Source: AWTP1-13 sp033764875 (GTDB taxonomy: Bacteria > Pseudomonadota > Alphaproteobacteria > Rhizobiales > Hyphomicrobiaceae). Taken from it: a DNA stretch of 64,000 bases. The position numbers and the translations under genes are program-made. The notes below the pieces were generated by a model that saw only the letters and a program-made list of their open reading frames with translations, searched no databases and had not been told where the DNA came from. The stretch covers positions 45,968 through 109,967 of the forward strand of contig JANRIO010000088.1 of assembly GCA_033764875.1 (NCBI GenBank). Direction: 5' to 3'. Below are positions 54,475 through 61,041 of the stretch, in pieces (position 1 is the first letter of the stretch; each line of letters opens with the position of its first letter).

Positions 54475-55076
54475 TCCAAGGGTTTTCTACTACTCGGTGA
54501 CCCAACCTTTGGTTTGACGCAACGTCTTTCCATTTCGTCGCACTCGCTCTCACCTCTTTTGGATTTGCGGAATTCCGCTGGGATCACGAACTCCGTTGCG
54601 TGCAAACCACGTTTGCCGCGTTTGGCTTCAGCTTCGTCAGTTTGGTATAGATCATCGGTTGCTAGCGCCCAACCGGCTGTAACCATAGCGCGACCGATAT
54701 CGGCCTCTCCCGAATAGCAGATGGCTAAATATCGATTGCGGTCCATCGCGGGCTTGCCAAAATTTCCCCGCTCGACTTGGCATCGGACTTTATCGCCGGA
54801 TGTTACTCGTTTGATCTCATCAAACGTTCTATCGATGCAGTCGTAAGGTTTTCCGTCCTTGGTGCACGTTTGGCCGATCTCCAACGCCTCTATGCCCTTA
54901 AGACGAATCTTGTGAATGCCCAGCCAAAACGTGTCGCCGTCAATCGGCTCGGCTCCGCCCGTAAAGGTAATCCGCTCATTCTCGAACACGACTGAACAGG
55001 AACTTTCTTCTGAGTGTCCTTCGACGGAGACTACGCAAATTATGCCGATAGAGATTGCTATCTGACGCCAATACAT
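54471..55076 (-). CDS. Secreted SNase-like protein with altered active-site Asp, low GC
   Basis: A 201-residue protein with a signal peptide (IAISIGIICVVSVEG). The SNase-like core has IDGDTFWLGIHKIRLKGIEA, LEIGQTC, and later DRNRYLAICYSGEADIGRAM. The motif normally reads GIDAPE; here it is GIEALE, so the Asp is replaced by Glu and the Pro by Leu, while the Arg and Glu remain. Activity is uncertain. The gene is visibly poorer in GC than its neighbours, which suggests horizontal acquisition. ATG 55076 is the likely start. Confidence 0.75.
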   Translation of the reverse strand: MYWRQIAISIGIICVVSVEGHSEESSCSVVFENERITFTGGAEPIDGDTFWLGIHKIRLKGIEALEIGQTCTKDGKPYDCIDRTFDEIKRVTSGDKVRCQVERGNFGKPAMDRNRYLAICYSGEADIGRAMVTAGWALATDDLYQTDEAEAKRGKRGLHATEFVIPAEFRKSKRGESECDEMERRCVKPKVGSPSSRKPLD

Positions 55077-55387
55077 TGTCCGATACTTTCGCTTTAGTTT
55101 GTCGGCATTTCTATCATGGAGAGCGAACTCAGGTCGATATTGCGTCGATCCGACTTCAGTTGCCGGCATGACGAAGAGTTTGGGCAACTCGGTTCCACGT
55201 CATCCCGATGTAGTTCTACGCAATTCTCAAAGTCCGGGACAGGCGATGTCTGGATTGTCGGGTTTCTCGGTCGTCTTACCGCAGGGAGGCACCCAACCTT
55301 GGCTGTCATGTTGAGGTGAGTTGATCCCTTCGAGTCACGCCCTTACATTTCAGCGCGGACAAGGCCCGCATCGCAGGAATTTGCGTC
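55077..55387. other. Low-GC intergenic region upstream of the SNase-like gene
   Basis: A 311-base divergent gap with the same low GC as the SNase-like gene. It is probably part of the same acquired segment. No gene or RNA was recognised; short ORFs on the plus strand lack support. Confidence 0.45.
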
Positions 55388-55660
55388 ATGTGCCGCAATA
55401 TCAAGACGCTCTACAATTTCTCGCCGCCGGCGACGGAGGATGAGATCCGGGCATCAGCGATCCAGTTCGTGCGCAAGCTCTCAGGCTTCGCGCGTCCGTC
55501 GAAGGCCAACGAGGAGGCGTTCAACAAGGCGGTCGACGAGGTGACGAAGGCGGCGCAGGGTTTGCTCGGCTCGCTGGTCACTATGGCGCCACCGCGTGAC
55601 CGGGAGGTCGAAGCCGCCAAAGCCAAGGCGCGCAACACCGAGCGGTTCGGCGCGAGCTAG
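55388..55660 (+). CDS. DUF2277 family protein
   Basis: A 90-residue protein with the family signature from its first residue: MCRNIKTLYNFSPPATEDEI, then ASAIQFVRKLSGFARPSKAN. The C-terminal half is a helix ending RNTERFGAS. DUF2277 proteins are small, cytoplasmic and uncharacterised. It is convergent with the next membrane-protein gene, with an 8-base gap. Confidence 0.9.
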   Translation: MCRNIKTLYNFSPPATEDEIRASAIQFVRKLSGFARPSKANEEAFNKAVDEVTKAAQGLLGSLVTMAPPRDREVEAAKAKARNTERFGAS

Positions 55661-55668
55661 AACTGGCG

Positions 55669-56127
55669 TTATCGCAGGAGGCTCGCGGCGACGAAGGCGA
55701 GCAGCAGGCCGCCTGCGAGGAAATCCGTGATGAGTGCGGTCTGCTCCAAGCTGTTGCGGTGCTCGCGGCCGAAATGGCCGTATCCGGCCAGCAGATAATA
55801 GAGGCCACCGACCAAAGCCGCCGGCACGATCCACGAGGGCATCACAAGGCTCAGGATGCCGAGCGTGCCGATGGAGAGATTTCCGAATCCGACCTCGCGC
55901 ACGATTGGATAGGAGCGCTCGTCGTCCAGCCCGAAGATCGACTGTGCGGTGAAACCCGGCTGGCTGGATTGTTTCACGCCGGCCATGAAGAGGCGGACGC
56001 CGGCAGCCCAGAAGACGAGCCATTTGCCGGCAGCGGCGATGATGTCGCCCGTGCCGAGCATGATCTCGAAGAGCGTGCAGATGGCCGGCAGAACGAAGAG
56101 CAGAGCCACGACGGCGTAGATGTACAC
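55669..56127 (-). CDS. DUF6790-like membrane protein
   Basis: A 152-residue protein with about four membrane segments (IYAVVALLFVLPAICTLFEI; WLVFWAAGVRLFMAGV; GTLGILSLVMPSWIVPAALV; TDFLAGGLLLAFVAASLL). The middle motif SIFGLDDERSYPIVREVGFG is shared with DUF6790-type proteins. Function is unknown. It lies 27 bases downstream of the 56155-56463 gene and probably shares its transcript. Confidence 0.7.
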   Translation of the reverse strand: MYIYAVVALLFVLPAICTLFEIMLGTGDIIAAAGKWLVFWAAGVRLFMAGVKQSSQPGFTAQSIFGLDDERSYPIVREVGFGNLSIGTLGILSLVMPSWIVPAALVGGLYYLLAGYGHFGREHRNSLEQTALITDFLAGGLLLAFVAASLLR

Positions 56128-56154
56128 GGCGGCCTCTCGCTTCGCGTTGTCCGA

Positions 56155-56463
56155 TCAGGGGTGCTGGGTACTCTGCTGGTCGCCGGGCAGCTTCTCGACG
56201 GTGGCGGCCATGTTCGGGATCAGCTTCACTTTGTAGCTCACGCCCTGGCAGTTGAGGGTCCAGACCTCGGCATCGGGCTTCGAGGCGGCGTCGTCGCGCT
56301 CGGCGCTTTCCGGCTTCTTGCACTCGTAGCCCTGCCGGCGAAGCTGCACGGCGATGATCTCTTTCGACCTCTCCTTTGGATCGGCGGCGCGGACGGGTGC
56401 AACGCTCGGCGGCAGGCCGGCGACGGCGGCGAGGCCCAGGAGGAGCAGGTGGCGGATTTTCAT
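56155..56463 (-). CDS. Small secreted hypothetical protein
   Basis: A 102-residue protein. Its signal peptide is LLLLGLAAVAGLPPSVAPVR, cut near RAA. The mature part has two cysteines (GYECKKPE, LNCQGVSYKV) that may form a disulfide and ends in a PepSY-like short strand pair. It is co-directional with the DUF6790-like gene. No family is recognised. Confidence 0.6.
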   Translation of the reverse strand: MKIRHLLLLGLAAVAGLPPSVAPVRAADPKERSKEIIAVQLRRQGYECKKPESAERDDAASKPDAEVWTLNCQGVSYKVKLIPNMAATVEKLPGDQQSTQHP

Positions 56464-56585
56464 GGCGCGGCCCTCGCGGCTTTCGGAGGATGCGCTAAGC
56501 CTACACCTCAAGCGCCGTGCCGCGCTGCGAAAGGGCTCCGTAACCTTTAGATTCCGCTGCCGCGGCGCGGGAACGGTCATCACTC

Positions 56586-57272
56586 TTACCGATCCACGCA
56601 GCTCGGGTAGGGAGCCTTTTCGCCTTCGACGATGGGGCAGAGGCGGATCGGGTTCAGGGCTTCGAGCCGCTCGGTCCATTTTGTTTCATCGATGGCCGGA
56701 ATGTCGTCCGAGCCCTCGTCGCGCTCCGCCCATTGGATGGTGTAGTAGTCCGCGGCGCCCCTGATGGCGATGATCAGCGCCAACTCGCTGTGACCATCTG
56801 CCGACGAGTCGACCGTACCGCAGCCAGCCAAAACGGCGAATGCGTCATGCCCGTCGATCTCCAAGCTTCCGAGCGGCTGCGCGAGATGGGTGTCGGGGCA
56901 CGCGTTGCGGAAACCGGCGGCAAGACCGGTGGCAAGGGCCTTCGGCGTCACGCTGGCATCCGCTGCCAGTCCCTTGGCGCCGGTGACTGTGATCATCTGG
57001 GACCAGTCATCGATCGTCTCGCCTTTCAGCACTGCTTCGCGAATGTATTGATCGGCTGTCGGCTGCTCGAAGGCGACGACGAAGCCGAGCGGCTGCGAGA
57101 ACGCGACGAGCTGGCCGAAGATCGGCGAGATGGCGGTGAGGCTTGCCGGTGGCCGGTCGCTTCCGGCCTCGGCGGGCTGTGCCGTTGCTGCGAGTAGAGC
57201 GAATGTCATCGCTGCCGCGTGCGCGGCGCGGCGGCCTGCGCGTCGATTGGTCTGTAGCCGGCTGCTGGGCAT
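56586..57272 (-). CDS. Secreted hypothetical protein
   Basis: A 228-residue protein with a signal peptide (AMTFALLAATAQPAEAG; positively charged N-terminus). The mature domain contains three to four cysteines (RNACPDTH, LAGCGTVD, RLCPIVEG, PSCVDR) and a beta-rich middle (HSELALIIAIRGAADYYTIQ). No family is recognised. It is a single gene between the two clusters of small hypotheticals. Confidence 0.6.
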   Translation of the reverse strand: MPSSRLQTNRRAGRRAAHAAAMTFALLAATAQPAEAGSDRPPASLTAISPIFGQLVAFSQPLGFVVAFEQPTADQYIREAVLKGETIDDWSQMITVTGAKGLAADASVTPKALATGLAAGFRNACPDTHLAQPLGSLEIDGHDAFAVLAGCGTVDSSADGHSELALIIAIRGAADYYTIQWAERDEGSDDIPAIDETKWTERLEALNPIRLCPIVEGEKAPYPSCVDR

Positions 57273-57328
57273 GCCTCGCTCCCGTTCGAATATCAGGGAG
57301 CGTATCAGCGCTTTCCTAATGCTTGGTG

Positions 57329-57583
57329 CTAAACCAGTGCGTAGCCCTTGGCGGTGAGGAAGCCGCCAAGCACGAGTGCGATCAGTGCCCAGCCGGTGAC
57401 GGCGTTCTCGCTTCGCATGGCCTTATTGCGAAAGGCAGACATGTGCTCGGGCCAGATGATGCGCACGAACCCGCCGATCACGCAGAGCCAGCCGATGATT
57501 GTGACGAGCACCGTCCATTCGGCGGACCAGACGTTGTGGGCGCGCACGATGGCGAGGCCGGAAATCAGCTCGGCGTTCGTCAT
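57329..57583 (-). CDS. Small membrane protein, two to three TM helices
   Basis: An 84-residue protein with hydrophobic segments near residues 24-42 (TVLVTIIGWLCVIGGFVRII) and 63-82 (VTGWALIALVLGGFLTAKGY). No family is assigned. It lies 27 bases downstream of the phosphodiester-glycosidase-like gene on the same strand. Confidence 0.65.
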   Translation of the reverse strand: MTNAELISGLAIVRAHNVWSAEWTVLVTIIGWLCVIGGFVRIIWPEHMSAFRNKAMRSENAVTGWALIALVLGGFLTAKGYALV

Positions 57584-57610
57584 GTCGTCGCTCCTTGCAC
57601 GTTGTCCTGC

Positions 57611-58390
57611 TTAAGGTTGGGAGCCTTGTCTATCTTCACCGGGGCGTTGCTGGGAGAGCGGGGCCGAGACGGCAACGATCGGTCCCATCGGCAGGCCGAA
57701 AAGGTCGTTGCGGCCGATGTCCCGAGCGTACATGCGCGAGATGGAGCCGTCGAGATAGAGCGCATTGGGCGTCTTAAAAACATCGCGAAAGACGCGCGCA
57801 AACTGGTGGAACGTGACGGGCGTGTCGGCGAGCACGAATACGACGCGCCTGCCTTTGACGCCGACGCCGTTGCGCCGGTTGCGCGACGTGCTGTCTTTCC
57901 GGAAGCGGGGGTGAAGCCTTCCATCGATCACGAGCATGGGACCCGATTGGGTGGCGAACCTCGGCTTCAGCTTGCGGCGGGCGAAGGCGCTCGTCTCGAG
58001 CACAGCCGCCCCGGCCTTGTCGATGTAGAAGACGCCGTTCGGCTTCATTCCGAAATTTCCGGAGCTGCTGACCGTCGACAGCTTCTTCAACTCGCGGCCG
58101 TTTTCCACGTACAAGCCGACCGGAGAGCGGTCCTCGTGATACATGCCGGCGTTCATGGCGAACAGAAGCGTGCGCTTGCGGGCGGCGAGCTGTTCGCGGA
58201 CGCGCTCGAATTGGGCGAGCGGGGCGCCGGAAGTATCGCGCAGGAAAAGCTCGATGCCGTCGCGCGCGTCGAACTCGCAGATGACGTAGCTCGCATCCTC
58301 GATGGTCGTGTTGCGGCACTCTGCGCGTGCTCCGCTCGTGGTGGCGAGGGTTGCGATTGCCAAGATGAATCTCATGAAAGCTCTGGGCAT
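57611..58390 (-). CDS. Phosphodiester glycosidase (NAGPA-domain) protein, secreted
   Basis: A 259-residue protein with a signal peptide (FILAIATLATTSGARA). The NAGPA fold follows: LLFAMNAGMYHEDRSPVGLY, NFGMKPNGVFYIDKAG, RFATQSGPMLVIDGRLHPRF and TPNALYLDGSISRMYA. These blocks match the phosphodiester glycosidase/DUF2233 family, whose members uncover mannose-6-phosphate or act on cell-wall sugars. The start at 58390 or the Met five codons later are both possible. It is co-directional with the small membrane protein downstream. Confidence 0.85.
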   Translation of the reverse strand: MPRAFMRFILAIATLATTSGARAECRNTTIEDASYVICEFDARDGIELFLRDTSGAPLAQFERVREQLAARKRTLLFAMNAGMYHEDRSPVGLYVENGRELKKLSTVSSSGNFGMKPNGVFYIDKAGAAVLETSAFARRKLKPRFATQSGPMLVIDGRLHPRFRKDSTSRNRRNGVGVKGRRVVFVLADTPVTFHQFARVFRDVFKTPNALYLDGSISRMYARDIGRNDLFGLPMGPIVAVSAPLSQQRPGEDRQGSQP

Positions 58391-58473
58391 TGTGTTTTCG
58401 ACCGGGACTCCGGTGTTGCTTTGGATCGCGCGAGATTGGGGTGTCGTGCGTCGCGCGCAACGGACCACTGCAA

Positions 58474-58502
58474 CAAAAAAGGGCCGATCTTGCGATCGGC
58501 CC
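58474..58502 (-). terminator. Rho-independent terminator
   Basis: On the minus strand GGGCCGATC-GCAA-GATCGGCCC is a perfect 9-bp stem followed by TTTTTTG. It terminates the 58538-58969 gene. Confidence 0.85.
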
Positions 58503-58537
58503 AGCGGGAAGTGGCAGGCGCGGGATCGTGTCAGGGC

Positions 58538-58969
58538 TTACCACCAGCGGCGAGGCTGCGGATAGTAGCCGTAGTTCCAGCCGTAGCTCCGGCGCATCCA
58601 GGATCCGAAGCCGCTGTGGCGGCGCTGGTCGCGGTTCCATCCGTAGCCGCGGTCCCAGCTCTGCTGAAGGTCACGACGCTCGGCGGTAATGTGGCGGCCG
58701 GCATTGTTCTGCTGCTTGCTGAGGTAAGAGCGCTCGTTGCGGGTGAGCTTGCCGTCGCGCTCGAACCTGCGCTCCGTCACAGCGATCATCCTCTGCTCGG
58801 CCTTCAGCTTGCGGGCTTCGGGCATAGTGAGTTGCCCGCTCCGCGTGCCCTGCTCGATGCGGTAGGCTTGGTTGCGCTGGCGCTGATCGACGCGGTCGGC
58901 GAGGGCCGGCGTCATCGTGATGATGGTGGCGGCTGCGGCAAGCGCGGCTTTGGCGATTAACGAGGTCAT
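58538..58969 (-). CDS. Secreted basic protein, paralogue of the next gene
   Basis: A 143-residue protein with a signal peptide (AKAALAAAATIITMTPALA). The helical core is DRVDQRQRNQAYRIEQGTRS, then TMPEARKLKAEQRMIAVTER. A Trp/Tyr/Arg/Gly-rich C-terminal tail ends YPQPRRWW. The helical core matches the 59165-59497 gene closely in pattern (DRQARQAERIERGRDNGSIT...). This suggests a gene duplication with an added tail. Function is unknown; it may associate with the envelope. A strong terminator follows. Confidence 0.7.
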   Translation of the reverse strand: MTSLIAKAALAAAATIITMTPALADRVDQRQRNQAYRIEQGTRSGQLTMPEARKLKAEQRMIAVTERRFERDGKLTRNERSYLSKQQNNAGRHITAERRDLQQSWDRGYGWNRDQRRHSGFGSWMRRSYGWNYGYYPQPRRWW

Positions 58970-59113
58970 GTGTCGTCTCCCTGTTGGCCCGGCCGACGGT
59001 TCGTCGATCACTGGGGCCTTGCATGGGAGAATGACGGAGCGCGCTTGAACTGCCTCTGAACGTTCTTGTCAGCTCTTGTTCATGTGAGCGCCGGTGAGCG
59101 GCCGGCGAAATGA

Positions 59114-59146
59114 AAACGGCGGACGAGCAATGCTCGTCCGCCGTTT
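59114..59146 (-). terminator. Rho-independent terminator
   Basis: AAACGGCGGACGAGCA and TGCTCGTCCGCCGTTT form a perfect 15-bp stem with a minimal loop. On the minus strand it is followed by TTTTCA. It terminates the 59165-59497 gene. Confidence 0.85.
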
Positions 59147-59164
59147 GATGAAGCTGCCGCTTAC

Positions 59165-59497
59165 TTACTTGCCGACCCGGGGCAGGCCGAACAAGCGGTG
59201 CCACCCATCGTTGCCCTCAGAGCGAATGGATCGCGAAGCCTCTTTCTGCATCTCGCTCAGCTTGGCGCGGTCGCTCTTCGAGAGATAGCCGTCCGCCTTC
59301 AGCGCGGCCTCGGTGCGAGCGATGCGGTTCTGCTCAGCGCGCAGCTTGATGCCCTCGGTCCAAGTAATGGAGCCGTTGTCGCGGCCGCGCTCGATCCGCT
59401 CCGCCTGACGGGCCTGCCGATCGTCGATCGTGTTGGCCGATGCGATCGCCGGGACGGCAATCGAAAGCATCAGGGCAAGGGGGATAGTGCGGGTCAT
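59165..59497 (-). CDS. Secreted helical protein, paralogue of 58538-58969
   Basis: A 110-residue protein with a signal peptide (IPLALMLSIAVPAIASA). The helical core has NTIDDRQARQAERIERGRDN and EGIKLRAEQNRIARTEAALK, then DGYLSKSDRAKLSEMQKEAS. It shares this layout with its neighbour but lacks the aromatic tail. GAGGAGAACGACG precedes the ATG at 59497. Each copy has its own terminator. Function is unknown. Confidence 0.7.
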   Translation of the reverse strand: MTRTIPLALMLSIAVPAIASANTIDDRQARQAERIERGRDNGSITWTEGIKLRAEQNRIARTEAALKADGYLSKSDRAKLSEMQKEASRSIRSEGNDGWHRLFGLPRVGK

Positions 59498-60022
59498 CGT
59501 CGTTCTCCTCGTTTCCATCCGTCCGGCGTCTGCCGGCTCGTGATGCAGAAAGGATTAGAGGATCGGCTTTGAACCCGTTCTGAATGACGCCTTCAGTTGC
59601 GGTTCATCTCGCGGCGTCGATTTGCCGACTGACGATACAATGAATTTGGAACGGCGCCTCGGAAAAGAGAAACGCCCAACCCCGGGGGGCGGGGCTGGGC
59701 GTTGTAGCGCTCTCGCGCGCAACGCCGGGAGGGAAGCCGGCGTTCCAGACGATTGCCTCGGTTAGACGGGGGGAGCTACCGATGTATATGGCATCGCCTG
59801 ACTAGTGATGACATAAGCGCAACACGCCAGCTTTCAATAGGGGGTAGAAGGTTCGATCACGAAAACGTGATTTACTTTTCCGAGAAATCCCCAGTTCGAC
59901 GCGATTCGGCCGTCAATAGGGGCCAAAAATGCCAGTGTTTTAGACGCTTCCGTCATCTGCTTAATTTTTTGGCAATCGTGAACGTTCGCGCTTTACCCCT
60001 GCCGCGATCGAATTCTCGCCGA
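59498..60022. other. Intergenic region with two tandem hairpins, possible small RNA
   Basis: A 525-base gap between lolA and the leftward gene. It contains hairpins at 59671-59703 and about 59719-59742. The stretch 59775-60000 is less GC-rich and has no credible ORF. It may be a long lolA 3' region or carry a separate minus-strand RNA ending at the first hairpin. Confidence 0.4.
59664..59703 (-). terminator. Terminator-like hairpin
   Basis: On the minus strand AACGCCCAGCCCC pairs with GGGGTTGGGCGTT (one mismatch) and is followed by TCTCTTTT. It could end the lolA transcript, about 320 bases beyond the lolA stop, or a separate small RNA. Confidence 0.5.
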
Positions 60023-60805
60023 TCAGGGATGGAATTTATTCAAACTGACGGCCTCGATCTTGAAGAGGCCGGCATCCAGGGTCTCGGTTTTCGATAAATC
60101 GGTGAGCTCGACGCGGGTATCAAGCCCCTGCGCGTCGGTGGTCAGCCATTCCTTGAGCTCGAGTTCAGGCGTGGTCGTCATGAACAGCTTGATCTTGCCG
60201 GGCGCGTCCGGGCTCTTGTCGCGCAGCGCCAGCACGAGCTGGTTGTCGCTCTCCTGAACCTCGACGATTTTCGCGTCGCGTATGAGGTCGACATCCTTGC
60301 GCAGAAGCAAGCGGAACGGCGTTTGGTCGAGCGCGACGCGATCCTCGTTGTTGAGATCGAGGTCTTGAATGGCGAGGTACTCGCCGTCGGAAATGATGAT
60401 CTGCCTGGACGGGCGTGCATAATCGAAGCGGAAGCGGCCCGGCCGCTTGACCATGAATTTGCCCTTCATGCGCTTGCTGTCGGAGGTGGTCTGGACGAAG
60501 TCGCCCTTGAGATCTCCGAGCGCATTGAAGTAGCCGTTGACCTTCTTGACGATCTCCGTCTGGGCGTCGTTCAGAACGATGCCGCCGCCAGGAGTTGCCA
60601 CTTCGGCATTCCAACCGCTGTTTTGGCCTTCGGGCGCAGATGTTTCCGGCGCTGTCGCGCCGGGACGTGTCGCGGGAACCGGGGCCGGCACCGCGGTTGC
60701 TGCGGGCTGGTCGCCAGCGGGCGGAGTGGCGCCACCGGCGAGCGCAGAGCCCGTCAGAATCGCCAGCGCAAAGCCAGCCGCAGCGGCCAGTTCAAGTTTC
60801 TTCAT
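60023..60805 (-). CDS. lolA: Outer-membrane lipoprotein carrier protein LolA
   Basis: A 260-residue periplasmic chaperone. It has a signal peptide (ELAAAAGFALAILTGSALAG) and a Pro/Ala/Thr-rich extension (residues about 25-75) that is longer than in enteric LolA. The LolA fold follows: VNGYFNALGDLKGDFVQTTS, MKGKFMVKRPGRFRFDYARP, SDGEYLAIQDLDLNNE. It carries lipoproteins from LolCDE to the outer membrane. The start at 60805 is preferred to the upstream frame. It lies downstream of ftsK on the same strand with a 236-base gap, an arrangement known in Rhizobiales. Confidence 0.9.
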   Translation of the reverse strand: MKKLELAAAAGFALAILTGSALAGGATPPAGDQPAATAVPAPVPATRPGATAPETSAPEGQNSGWNAEVATPGGGIVLNDAQTEIVKKVNGYFNALGDLKGDFVQTTSDSKRMKGKFMVKRPGRFRFDYARPSRQIIISDGEYLAIQDLDLNNEDRVALDQTPFRLLLRKDVDLIRDAKIVEVQESDNQLVLALRDKSPDAPGKIKLFMTTTPELELKEWLTTDAQGLDTRVELTDLSKTETLDAGLFKIEAVSLNKFHP

Positions 60806-61041
60806 GTTCCGTCTCACTGAGCCCCCGCCTCCCCAAGCCCTGAAGGCGCTCCTGCTGTCTGACCGGACAATGCGTCCACAAATGGGCAAGTCCGGCTGCG
60901 CACCGCTTACCCACAGGCCGCCGGCCGCACCAGCCGTGGATGCCTGTGCACGGGTGCGAATTGATAAGAGCTGGCGCCGCCACAGTCCAGTGGCGACGGG
61001 GTTACTTCGGTGTTTTCCAGGGGTCGTCTCAGGTCGTCATT

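Noticed and set aside
59840..59880. tRNA-like T-arm (GGTTCGATCACG)
   Set aside because: No matching acceptor, D or anticodon stems surround it.
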